From Butyrivibrio hungatei DSM 14810 (lineage in GTDB: Bacteria > Bacillota > Clostridia > Lachnospirales > Lachnospiraceae): a stretch of 64,000 bases of DNA. Below the pieces are notes generated by a model. It did not search any database and was not told where the DNA came from. It worked only from the letters and a program-made list of their open reading frames with translations. Positions 35,491 to 43,048 of the stretch are shown here, in pieces (the stretch's first letter is position 1; every line of letters begins with the position of its first letter). The stretch lies in the NCBI RefSeq assembly GCF_900143205.1, contig NZ_FRDH01000007.1, positions 78,683-142,682 of the forward strand. Reading direction: 5' to 3'. The position numbers and the translations under genes were made by a program.

Positions 35491-36810
35491 TCACTTTTTT
35501 AGTTCCCCAAATACCTTAAGTGAATCAAGGGGATTGCCCTTAAAGTCAAACAGGGCCTGATTATCCCAGGAGCAACCTCCATAATAAAGACCTGCATCCT
35601 CCGGATCATAATCTTTTGAATAGCTAGATGCCCAGCCGCTTCCATATTTTTCCCATATTTCTTCGTTACTTTTTCTGTCACTTCCTACTGGAATCCAGGT
35701 TCCTTCCCAGTAAAAGACGCCAAAAGCGCCTGCATCGTTTGCATTTTGAATAACATCTGCTATCATATTTTTCTGTCCTTCAACTGTAGCTGGATATCCT
35801 TCCATCAGGTCTTTGGGGCTAGAAACTGAGTTAGGGAAGCCATCACCATCTTCCAAGGTGTATGGATAGGATGTTTCTGCAATAAATACCTCTTTGCCGT
35901 GGCGCTTCTGGATCGCGGACACCATAGATTTCATGTTGTCAAAAGAGCCGTCCCAGAAAGGATAGTAAGAAAGTCCTATGGCGTCAAAGTCGATGTTTGC
36001 TTCCAACAGATTATGAACAAGGTTATCAACTTCGCCTTTTTTCTTGATATTTGTATAGTGAATGGCAATCTTGATGTCCTGGTCATATTTTTCTGACACA
36101 CCGCGAACGGCGTTACAGCCTGAATCAAGAAGTTTTAATACGTCTCTGATATTGCTCTCGCCACTCATTCCGTAGTTGATCTCGTTGCCAACCTGCACCA
36201 TTCCTATGTCTATGCCCTCATCAAGCATTTTGCTAAGGGCATCCTCAGTAAATTCGGATAGCAGATTGCACTTTTCATCTACACTCTTGCCTTCCCAAGC
36301 CTTTGGTGCGTGCTGTCTCTTAGGATCAGCCCAGAAATCTGAATAGTGGAAATCTATGCAAACCTTCATGCCTGCTGCAGTAGCTCTTTTACCAAGGACT
36401 ATAGCTGTCTCAACGTCGTTATTGCCTCCGCCGTAGCCATTGCCGTTCTCGTCGTAAGGATCGTTCCACACGCGGATTCGAATGTAATTGATTCCTGCGT
36501 CTGCAAGAACATAAAAAGGGTCACATAAAATGCCGTCAAAGTTAAAATAAGCCACATTGCTATAATCCTCGGCTAGAACTGATGAAGCATCCATGCCCAT
36601 TATAAAGTCCTGGGGAATTGGGAGATGGGTGGGTTCTTGAGGCTCAGGGGATGAAGCGGTGCTTGAGGCTTCCTGCTTGCTCTCATCGGTACTTTCAGTT
36701 TGTTCTGCTCCCGCACTGTTCCCAGCACTTCCGCAAGCCGTAATCACCAGCATTCCCGCAAGTATGGCTGATACCGCCCTAATAGTAAGTCTTCTGCTCG
36801 TTTTCCTCAT
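35491..36810 (-). CDS. GH53 endo-beta-1,4-galactanase lipoprotein
   Basis: The 439-residue protein has a lipoprotein signal with ITAC as lipobox, a Ser/Thr/Glu/Pro-rich linker (about 30-62) and a GH53 TIM barrel. The barrel begins FIMGMDASSVLAEDYSNVAYF and continues with NYIRIRVWNDPYDENGNGYGGG and CIDFHYSDFWADPKRQHAPKAW. The acid/base glutamate is in VQVGNEINYG (about 208) and the nucleophile in FIAETSYPYT (about 311). GH53 enzymes cut the galactan side chains of type I arabinogalactan and pectin. Here it would act at the cell surface. AAGGAG precedes ATG. It is a separate unit from the divergent GH13 gene. Confidence 0.95.
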   Translation of the reverse strand: MRKTSRRLTIRAVSAILAGMLVITACGSAGNSAGAEQTESTDESKQEASSTASSPEPQEPTHLPIPQDFIMGMDASSVLAEDYSNVAYFNFDGILCDPFYVLADAGINYIRIRVWNDPYDENGNGYGGGNNDVETAIVLGKRATAAGMKVCIDFHYSDFWADPKRQHAPKAWEGKSVDEKCNLLSEFTEDALSKMLDEGIDIGMVQVGNEINYGMSGESNIRDVLKLLDSGCNAVRGVSEKYDQDIKIAIHYTNIKKKGEVDNLVHNLLEANIDFDAIGLSYYPFWDGSFDNMKSMVSAIQKRHGKEVFIAETSYPYTLEDGDGFPNSVSSPKDLMEGYPATVEGQKNMIADVIQNANDAGAFGVFYWEGTWIPVGSDRKSNEEIWEKYGSGWASSYSKDYDPEDAGLYYGGCSWDNQALFDFKGNPLDSLKVFGELKK

Positions 36811-36911
36811 GATGTAATTCTCCTTGTGCTTGTTTTTCTCTTGTTTTTCTCTTGATTTTACTAATACTTGCGCTCTTGGTCACGGTCTTAGTCGCGCGTA
36901 AACTCTTGTTA

Positions 36912-37098
36912 TTACCTGCATTGCGCTAATTTAATGCATTTCAGGTAATGTTTTTCAGTCGTAAGACCATGTTTAACTTGTTTTTGTTACCTGCATGGCG
37001 CCGATTTCTTTATTTGCAGGTAACAGCCTCCAGAAGCCAAGGTCCTTTTTCACTTGTTTTATTACCTGCATGGCGCCGATTTCTTTATTTGCAGGTAA
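36912..37098. repeat. Array 2: three 37-bp palindromes with a 75-bp period
   Basis: Units at 36912, 36987 and 37062 are 37 bp each and 75 bp apart. Arms are TTACCTGCAT and TGCAGGTAA, slightly worn in the first. The last two units and their spacers are near-identical. A worn half unit (TCACCTGATCT) follows at 37136. The array lies between the divergent GH53 and GH13 genes, upstream of the GH13 promoter. A 79-codon plus-strand frame across it is repeat sequence, not a gene. Confidence 0.95.
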
Positions 37099-37182
37099 CA
37101 GCCTCCAGAAGCCAAGGTCCTTTTTCACTTATTTATCACCTGATCTATTATAGATTGATTTTTGCTAACATCTGTAATATTC

Positions 37183-37202
37183 TATAATGGAAACGTTACC
37201 GG
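37183..37202 (+). promoter_or_regulatory. -10 box and LacI-type operator of the GH13 gene
   Basis: TATAAT (37183-37188) directly abuts GGAAACGTTACC (37189-37200), a near-palindrome centred on AACGTT. It resembles the GGAAAACGTTTTCC sites at glgP. A LacI-family repressor bound here would cover the transcription start. The -35 is poor (TTGCTA, 37162-37167, 15-base spacer). Confidence 0.65.
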
Positions 37203-37262
37203 AATTTCTTTTAACACAATTATAGCAGAAATTCCGCACTTAATGTATTTGGGAGGACAATT

Positions 37263-38798
37263 ATGCCTAACTGGTTAAAAGACGCAGTTTTCTACGAGAT
37301 TTATCCGCAATCATTCAAAGATACAAATGGCGATGGTATCGGCGATATTCAAGGTATCATAGAAAAGCTTGATTACGTAAAGGATCTTGGCTGCAATGCC
37401 CTTTGGATCAATCCTATCTACGACTCTCCTTTCAAGGACGGTGGCTACGACGTTAGGGATTACAAGAAGGTTGCAGAGCGCTATGGAACTAATGAAGACG
37501 CGTACAGACTCTTTGAGGTCGCTCACAATAAGGGCATTCATGTGCTCCTTGACCTTGTTCCTGGTCACACATCAGAGGAACATCCATGGTTTCAGGAGAG
37601 CAAAAAAGCTGAGGAAAATGAATATACAGACCGCTACGTGTGGACCAAATGCTGGTTCCACGGAATAGCTGGTCACCCATATGTTGGCGGTGAGGCTGAC
37701 AGAGACGGCTGCTACATGCTTAATTTCTTTAAATGCCAGCCGGCTCTTAACTACGGTTTCCTTAATAGGACTGAGGAATGGCAGCTTCCACCTGATCATC
37801 CGGCATGTATTGCAACTAGAGAGGCCATGAAGGACATCATGAGATTCTGGCTGGACCACGGCTGCGATGGTTTCCGCGTGGATATGGCTGATTCTCTGGT
37901 AAAAGACGATGATGAGAGCAAGTCAGCTACTGGCAAGATCTGGAGAAATATCAGAGAAATGCTTGATAAAGAATATCCAGAAGCATCCATTATTTCAGAG
38001 TGGTCAAATCCTTGGCAGGCTCTTAAAAACGGCTTCCACTCAGACTTTTATCTTGATCATCAGAGAAATGGCTACAACACTCTTCTTCGCGACTATGAGA
38101 CAGAGGGTGGTGATCATAGTTTCCTCAAAAAAGACGGTCAGGGCGACATTATGCGCTTTCTCAATGACTATCTTCCAAAGTACAAGGATACCAAAGAGGA
38201 CGGCTACATCAGCTTCATTACCTGTAACCACGACACACCAAGACCTGCAAGAACTCTTTCTCCTGCGGAACTTAAGATAGCATATGCCATGTTTTTGACA
38301 CTTCCTGGTGTTCCATTTATCTACTACGGTGATGAAATTGGAATGAAGTATCTTGATATTCCTACTAAGGAGGGCGGTTACACCAGAACCGGCACCAGAA
38401 CACCTATGCAGTGGGATAGTTCCAAAAACTATGGTTTCTCAGATGCTTCTGAAGATAAGCTCTACCTTCCACAGGATAAGAGCGTAGATGCTCCAACTGT
38501 TGAGGCACAGCTTGCTGACGAGACATCTCTTTTATCAGAAGTTAAAAGACTTATCGCTCTCCGCCATGAATATGCAGACCTTCAGGCAGATGGCTCATTT
38601 GAAGTTGTATTTGCTCAGAAAAATCAGTTTCCATTTATATTTAAGAGAGGGGAATTGATCGTGGGTATTAATCCTTCAGATAAGGCTGTATCACTTAAGC
38701 TTCCTGTAAAGGGTGAGATCATCCACAAGATTGGTGATGTGTCTTTTGACAGAGAAGAGCTCAAGATGGATGCTCAGACTTTTGTTGTAATAAAATAA
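37263..38798 (+). CDS. GH13 alpha-glucosidase / alpha-amylase family enzyme
   Basis: The 511-residue enzyme has no signal peptide and should act on imported malto- or isomalto-oligosaccharides. The GH13 regions are present: DGIGDIQGIIEKLDYVKDLG, region I DLVPGHTS, region II GFRVDMAD (nucleophile Asp near 205), region III IISEWSNP (Glu near 245) and region IV ITCNHDTPR (Asp near 322). An oligo-1,6-glucosidase-like N-terminus (WLKDAVFYEIYPQSFKDTNGDG) and a short C-terminal beta domain are seen. The exact linkage cannot be read from sequence. A LacI-type operator at the promoter suggests control by the same repressor as glgP. GGGAGGA precedes ATG. Confidence 0.92.
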   Translation: MPNWLKDAVFYEIYPQSFKDTNGDGIGDIQGIIEKLDYVKDLGCNALWINPIYDSPFKDGGYDVRDYKKVAERYGTNEDAYRLFEVAHNKGIHVLLDLVPGHTSEEHPWFQESKKAEENEYTDRYVWTKCWFHGIAGHPYVGGEADRDGCYMLNFFKCQPALNYGFLNRTEEWQLPPDHPACIATREAMKDIMRFWLDHGCDGFRVDMADSLVKDDDESKSATGKIWRNIREMLDKEYPEASIISEWSNPWQALKNGFHSDFYLDHQRNGYNTLLRDYETEGGDHSFLKKDGQGDIMRFLNDYLPKYKDTKEDGYISFITCNHDTPRPARTLSPAELKIAYAMFLTLPGVPFIYYGDEIGMKYLDIPTKEGGYTRTGTRTPMQWDSSKNYGFSDASEDKLYLPQDKSVDAPTVEAQLADETSLLSEVKRLIALRHEYADLQADGSFEVVFAQKNQFPFIFKRGELIVGINPSDKAVSLKLPVKGEIIHKIGDVSFDREELKMDAQTFVVIK

Positions 38799-38829
38799 AT
38801 GAGCCATAGGGACGGGGTTTGTGGCTCAT
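38799..38829 (+). terminator. GAGCC...GGCTC hairpin after GH13 (dispersed repeat copy 1)
   Basis: ATGAGCC pairs with GGCTCAT around a loop holding AGGGACGGGG. It starts at the base after the GH13 stop and is followed by TTTTC. Related copies lie at 40637-40667 and 41549-41577. Confidence 0.7.
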
Positions 38830-38835
38830 TTTCAA

Positions 38836-38870
38836 AAAGAACCTGCAAGAAAATATCTTGCAGGTTCTTT
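38836..38870. terminator. Bidirectional terminator, perfect 15-bp stem
   Basis: AAAGAACCTGCAAGA pairs with TCTTGCAGGTTCTTT around a 5-base loop, between the convergent GH13 and 189-aa genes. Confidence 0.8.
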
Positions 38871-38878
38871 CGCATTAG

Positions 38879-39448
38879 TCACATATTTAGAATATCGGCA
38901 AACATCCCCTTTAGGAAATGCCTATATTCCGGATGATTTTCTGCCGTCTTGTACTCTTCCGGGATAGTTCTAACAATCCAATCCTTCATCTTAGAAGAGA
39001 TATCTTCATAACGCACAACCTCGATCAGCCCTTTATTTTCAGCCTCGATGATTGTTTCATAAGCATCCGTAACGTACTCGACTCCATCCACTACAACAGA
39101 AAAACTGCTTGTTGCTGCGTCAGGTATCTGTACTTCAAATCCTGAATCCTCTATATTTTCTACACGGTAGATATAACCAGCCACTCCTCGATATGTATTC
39201 TCAAGGGCATTTGGATAATACTCTTGAATTTGTAATTTCCCGTCCTTGGTAAATCCGTATGGCCCCCACTTCATCCAGTTCCCATCATAATTAAATTTAG
39301 TATCCTTGCAATACTTCTCTACTGCATTGCTTAGATATACAAGTACATTCTCCTTTTTCTTGGAAAAATAAATAAGTGGTATCCCATGATTAGAAATTCT
39401 TGGTTCTAGCACCTTTATATTTCCATGCGATGATGCGTGATAATACAT
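38879..39448 (-). CDS. Uncharacterised protein, 189 aa
   Basis: I do not recognise this protein. It is soluble, with an N-terminal MYYHASSHGNIKVLEPRISN stretch followed by GIPLIYFSKKKENVLVYLSNAVEKY. A YHAS...LEPR...PLIYFS pattern faintly recalls small ADP-ribosyltransferase-like folds, but no catalytic set can be named. The middle (WMKWGPYGFTKDGKLQIQEYYPNALEN) and the acidic C-terminus (EEYKTAENHPEYRHFL) look conserved in character. It lies 38 bases after a nucleoside phosphorylase-like gene with no terminator between them, so a shared transcript and a link to nucleotide or ribose chemistry are possible. The ribosome site is weak (GGGGAAAAC). Confidence 0.6.
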   Translation of the reverse strand: MYYHASSHGNIKVLEPRISNHGIPLIYFSKKKENVLVYLSNAVEKYCKDTKFNYDGNWMKWGPYGFTKDGKLQIQEYYPNALENTYRGVAGYIYRVENIEDSGFEVQIPDAATSSFSVVVDGVEYVTDAYETIIEAENKGLIEVVRYEDISSKMKDWIVRTIPEEYKTAENHPEYRHFLKGMFADILNM

Positions 39449-39486
39449 GTTTTCCCCTTAATTTAAATAGCTTTATTATCTGTGCC

Positions 39487-40281
39487 TCACATTCCAGCAA
39501 CTGCAAGAATCATATCTGGCAGCACCACATTTCTGCCCTTGTCATACTGTTCTTGTTCCTCATCAGTCCTACCAACAAGCGCTACTCCTGTTGCAGAATT
39601 GTCAGAAACAACAAGAAGCGCTACAGCAGGTACTTCTAACAGGTCTGCAACAAGATAAAAAGAGCTTGTTTCCATTTCAATAAGGTCTGTATCAAAAGAA
39701 CGTATTTCATCCAAATGTATGTATTCAAGCGCAATAGATGGTGTACAGAACACACTTCCGATACGAATATCATAGCCACGCTTCTTTCCAAGACCAATTA
39801 CCTCATCTATAAAGTTCTTGTCAGGGTATACCTTTGAAAAAAGCATATTATCTCGAATTGATTCTTTCATCAAAAATGAATCCGCGTAGTTTCCAGAGAT
39901 AGAATAGGATGGCGTGCACACATTTCCTACATGGAAATCTTCTTTAAGCGCTCCAACAGCTCCAATGAAAATAGCTTTTTTGAAAGATAGCTCAGCGCAG
40001 AGCGTAAGATGATCAATAAGATTACTAGCAGAAGATGCTGTCTTGATCCACGCAATCTTAAAATTATCCTTTTCTACAAGATATCCACCAAGATAAGCAG
40101 ATTCCCTCAAGGTAGTCACTTTACAATATTGATCCATATGAAGCTTATAAGGAGTAAAGCTAGGTGCAACAACAAGAGCGTCATACATGATGTCATCTCT
40201 GAGTCCAAAAGTTTCAAGCATCATGTGCTCAGAATTATATTTGTGGCATGTGTCTAATATTTTCTTTAGCTTTTCTTTCAT
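39487..40281 (-). CDS. Nucleoside phosphorylase / nucleosidase family protein
   Basis: The 264-residue protein shows features of the PNP/UDP phosphorylase family: AIFIGAVGALKEDFHVGNV (the phosphate- or ribose-binding glycine region), VFCTPSIALE, and LIEMETSSFYLVADLLEVPAVALLVVSDNS, where the Glu-Met-Glu contacts ribose. A long N-terminal region precedes the core. Family members cleave nucleosides to base and (phospho)ribose. The substrate here is not evident. An upstream in-frame start (40350) is possible, but GAAGGAGAG lies before the ATG at 40281. It may be cotranscribed with the 189-aa gene. Confidence 0.78.
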   Translation of the reverse strand: MKEKLKKILDTCHKYNSEHMMLETFGLRDDIMYDALVVAPSFTPYKLHMDQYCKVTTLRESAYLGGYLVEKDNFKIAWIKTASSASNLIDHLTLCAELSFKKAIFIGAVGALKEDFHVGNVCTPSYSISGNYADSFLMKESIRDNMLFSKVYPDKNFIDEVIGLGKKRGYDIRIGSVFCTPSIALEYIHLDEIRSFDTDLIEMETSSFYLVADLLEVPAVALLVVSDNSATGVALVGRTDEEQEQYDKGRNVVLPDMILAVAGM

Positions 40282-40385
40282 ACTCTCTCCTTCAAGTCTT
40301 GTCTGAAAATAGTTATTTGTTAGTATAATTGTCACGCAAATATTTAGCAATCAATATTTTCTTGTTCCAAGAGGTCAATTGCGTA

Positions 40386-40571
40386 TTACCTGCAAGTTTT
40401 GTTTTTATCTTGATGCAGGTAATGAATTTTTTATCTGAGAATACCTTAAGGCGCAATTATATACCTGCAAATTCAATTTCAGCGTAAATGCAGGTAAAAA
40501 ACTATCGGATATCCCAGCAAAAATGCCCAAAACAATACCTGCAATCACCAATATCCAGCGAATGCAGGTAA
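40386..40571. repeat. Array 3: three 37-bp palindromes, 75- and 74-bp steps
   Basis: Units at 40386, 40461 and 40535 are 37 bp each. Arms are (T/A)TACCTGCA and TGCAGGTAA. The spacers (38 and 37 bp) do not match those of arrays 1 and 2. The array lies between the nucleoside phosphorylase-like gene and the AmmeMemoRadiSam radical SAM gene. Confidence 0.93.
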
Positions 40572-40588
40572 AATCAGCTATTCTTGTA

Positions 40589-40631
40589 TGGCTGAGGCGG
40601 GCCAAAAGCCACAAACATCCGCCCCAAGCAT
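40589..40631. repeat. Imperfect hairpin next to array 3
   Basis: ATGGCTGAGGCGG faces CCGCCCCAAGCAT with three mismatches, around an 17-base loop, just before GAGCC copy 2. It could be a worn copy of the same kind of element or a secondary terminator. Confidence 0.45.
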
Positions 40632-40636
40632 CAAAA

Positions 40637-40667
40637 ATGAGCCACAACCTCCGTCCCTGGGGCTCAT
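40637..40667 (-). terminator. GAGCC...GGCTC hairpin after amrS (dispersed repeat copy 2)
   Basis: On minus, ATGAGCC...GGCTCAT with a loop containing AGGGACGG, immediately after the radical SAM stop. It is very close in sequence and in orientation relative to transcription to the copy after GH13. Confidence 0.75.
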
Positions 40668-40669
40668 TT

Positions 40670-41530
40670 TTAGCAATTCCCAGTAAATACATTCTTAAGC
40701 TCTTTTCTTGCCACGTCAGCGAGCTTATAGACTAGGTCCACAGAAGTAGGCTCTCTGTCAGTCATGTTAAATCTAGGGAAAAAGCGAGATATATGAAGCG
40801 GAATGTCCTTGCCAGACTTGCCACCGTAGACATCCTCAAGGGACGCGATCCAGGAAGATAAAAGCTCCATCTCGCGGACTGTGTCATTCTCCCTAGGAAT
40901 AATGAGCGTTGTAAGCTCAACATGGCAGTGCTTTACAGCTTCTTTGATGAAATTCATGACCATCTTGCGGTTTCCAAGGATAAGCTCGTCGTAAAAGTAG
41001 TCAGTAAAGCTCTTTAGATCAATATTCATTGCATCAATATAGGGAATAAGCTCTTTTAGAACATCAAGACTAGCCATACCATTAGTTACAAGGACGTTCT
41101 TCATACCGCGGTCATGAACGAGCCTTGCAGTATCGCGAACATACTCATAGCCAATCAGGGGCTCATTATAAGTAAAGGCAACGCCGATGTTGCCTTGATT
41201 TTTGTACATGCGTGCCATGCCGGCAAGCTCTTCTGGAGACATGAATCTTGCGTCCTCCTCAAGCTTGTAGGCATAATCCGACCAGGAAATGTCGTAGTTC
41301 TGGCAAAATGGGCACCTAAGGTTACAACCGTAGCTACCCACAGATAGAATCAGGCTTCCAGGCATATACATGGAAAGCGGCTTCTTTTCTATAGGATCAA
41401 GAGCTATGCTGGTAATCTTGCCGTAGTTAAGGGGCCTAATGGTACCGTTTATACAACCTCTAACACCGCAAAAACCTCTACCGTCCTCTGGTATTTCGCA
41501 CTGCCTGTAACATACTCCGCACTTAGCCAT
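40670..41530 (-). CDS. amrS: AmmeMemoRadiSam system radical SAM enzyme
   Basis: The 286-residue protein has the radical SAM cluster motif CNLRCPFCQNYD near residue 72. It is preceded by an N-terminal cysteine-rich region (CGVCYRQCEIPEDGRGFCGVRGC), as in PflA-like AmmeMemoRadiSam proteins. FTYNEPLIGYEY and LVTNGMASLDVLKELIPYIDAMNIDLK are family-typical. It should cleave SAM with a [4Fe-4S] cluster. The target is unknown. It follows the fused AmmeMemoRadiSam A/B gene by 44 bases across a GAGCC hairpin, the standard partner arrangement. Confidence 0.92.
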   Translation of the reverse strand: MAKCGVCYRQCEIPEDGRGFCGVRGCINGTIRPLNYGKITSIALDPIEKKPLSMYMPGSLILSVGSYGCNLRCPFCQNYDISWSDYAYKLEEDARFMSPEELAGMARMYKNQGNIGVAFTYNEPLIGYEYVRDTARLVHDRGMKNVLVTNGMASLDVLKELIPYIDAMNIDLKSFTDYFYDELILGNRKMVMNFIKEAVKHCHVELTTLIIPRENDTVREMELLSSWIASLEDVYGGKSGKDIPLHISRFFPRFNMTDREPTSVDLVYKLADVARKELKNVFTGNC

Positions 41531-41548
41531 ATCACATTTCCCCCAAAA

Positions 41549-41577
41549 TGAGCCCTAACCGACCTCCCTAGGGCTCA
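41549..41577 (-). terminator. GAGCC...GGCTC hairpin covering the amrAB stop (dispersed repeat copy 3)
   Basis: TGAGCCCTAGGGA...AGGGCTCA on minus. Its first three bases are the TGA stop codon of the upstream gene. No strong T run follows on the amrS side, so it may not terminate fully. Confidence 0.6.
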
Positions 41578-42960
41578 AAAATGTCGAATAACTTCGAATC
41601 TCTGGAGCTGAACCTCCTCGTCCTCGGTGATTCCGCCCTTTTGCATTGCTATAGCGATCTGCTCTTCGATAGTATCTACGCCATCAAGGTCAGGTAAAAG
41701 AAGTCCTCTCTTCCTGCCACTTGATACGATAACGCCATAGCGCTTCACATCCAACTGATCCACAGACGTGATATATTCAGGTTCAGACAAAACATCAACG
41801 TTAACTTCCAAAAATCCCAGTTCATCTGCAGTGATAGGCCTGAACCTTGGATCTCTTGTGGATGCGCTGATAGCATTATTGATGATCTCAAGAGCAAGAT
41901 TATCCTGAGTAGGCCCTATAGTTCCAATGCAGCCGCGAAGGCGCCCGTGTTCATGAATTGAAACGAAGGCTCCTGCCTTTCTTGTCAAAAGCTCCTCAGG
42001 AAGGTCGTCTGGAATAGAGATGACTTCACGCCTTAGGATATAGCTTTCAAGAGACTTTATAGCAAGTTTTACATAAGGGTCTGCCTTTTTCCTACTCTGC
42101 TCCACTTCCTCTTCCTTTCTCTTAAAAAAAGAATCAAGAAAACGCCTCTTTTTGTCAGGCTCCACAGGGTAGAACATGCAAATTCCATAGCCTACGCCTG
42201 TAATATCCTGATGGGACAGTCTCTTTGCACTTACCTTTACTCCGTCCAGGGTTCCTGCCATTATGACAAAAGACCTGTGGCCGCACTCAGCTGCCTTCTC
42301 ACAAAAAGACTCGTCAAAGTCAAATAGCTCTCCAAATGCCCCTCTGCCGCACACATCCATGATCTTCTGGTCATAAACCGGTCCCTCTGGGGCATAGCCG
42401 TATGGGCCGTAGTCCTTTAGCTTGTGTGAAAGGTCTCCACTTGCTACAACTACTACCTTTCTGCCAGTCTTGTCTGCAGCATCCTTGATGATCTGGCCAA
42501 GCCTGTAGTGATCCGTCAATGGAAGCCCTGACAGGCCAACTCGAACTATCTTGCCGCCCTTATACTTCTTTCTGATGAACCACAGGGGTACCATGGTTCC
42601 ATGGTCAAGGTCTCTATCTATCTCACCATCTGTTCCTGCGGGAAAAGAAAAGCTATCGGCAATCTTGCATATTTCTTTGATCAAAGGCCTGTCGTATTCC
42701 TCAAGGAACTTGACTCCTCCTGCTCCAAATCTTGCAAAAGAGCCTGTAGCAGCATTTCCAGGTGAAATATGAAAATAGTCAGCATACATAGTGGCGTGAG
42801 GGCTTGTTATTACTATTGTTTCCGGTTCAAGCTCAGCAATAGCCTCGGCAACCCTCTCATATGAACTTGTAGTCTCAGCAATCTGCGCTTCTCCGCCCTT
42901 TCCAACTTCCGGCACGATAAGTGGCGGATGCGGCACCATAAACGCTCCTAGTATCGGCAT
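41575..42960 (-). CDS. Fused AmmeMemoRadiSam proteins B (Memo) and A (AMMECR1)
   Basis: The 461 residues join two domains. Residues about 1-265 are a Memo/class III dioxygenase-like domain: FMVPHPPLIVPEVGKGG, VITSPHATMYADYFHI, DRDLDHGTMVPLWF and VASGDLSHKL keep the histidines. Residues about 290-461 are AMMECR1: GAFVSIHEHGRLRGCIGTIGPT and AISASTRDPRFRPI. This is the common three-part set with the radical SAM protein, whose chemistry is unknown. TGGAGGAA lies before the ATG at 42960, making the longer frame to 42984 less likely. A charged linker (KKRRFLDSFFKRKEEEVEQ) joins the domains. Confidence 0.9.
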   Translation of the reverse strand: MPILGAFMVPHPPLIVPEVGKGGEAQIAETTSSYERVAEAIAELEPETIVITSPHATMYADYFHISPGNAATGSFARFGAGGVKFLEEYDRPLIKEICKIADSFSFPAGTDGEIDRDLDHGTMVPLWFIRKKYKGGKIVRVGLSGLPLTDHYRLGQIIKDAADKTGRKVVVVASGDLSHKLKDYGPYGYAPEGPVYDQKIMDVCGRGAFGELFDFDESFCEKAAECGHRSFVIMAGTLDGVKVSAKRLSHQDITGVGYGICMFYPVEPDKKRRFLDSFFKRKEEEVEQSRKKADPYVKLAIKSLESYILRREVISIPDDLPEELLTRKAGAFVSIHEHGRLRGCIGTIGPTQDNLALEIINNAISASTRDPRFRPITADELGFLEVNVDVLSEPEYITSVDQLDVKRYGVIVSSGRKRGLLLPDLDGVDTIEEQIAIAMQKGGITEDEEVQLQRFEVIRHF

Positions 42961-43048
42961 ATTTTCCTCCAAACAATTCCCCAAATTTTCCGATTTTTAG
43001 CATCTACATATATATCATTCCATAGCAAAAATAAGAACATCCAAGCTC

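Noticed and set aside
35491-36810. Joint operon of GH53 with purO
   Set aside because: A complete ZTP riboswitch leader with terminator separates them.
36948-37187. 79-codon plus-strand reading frame
   Set aside because: It consists of the array 2 repeats and has no ribosome site.
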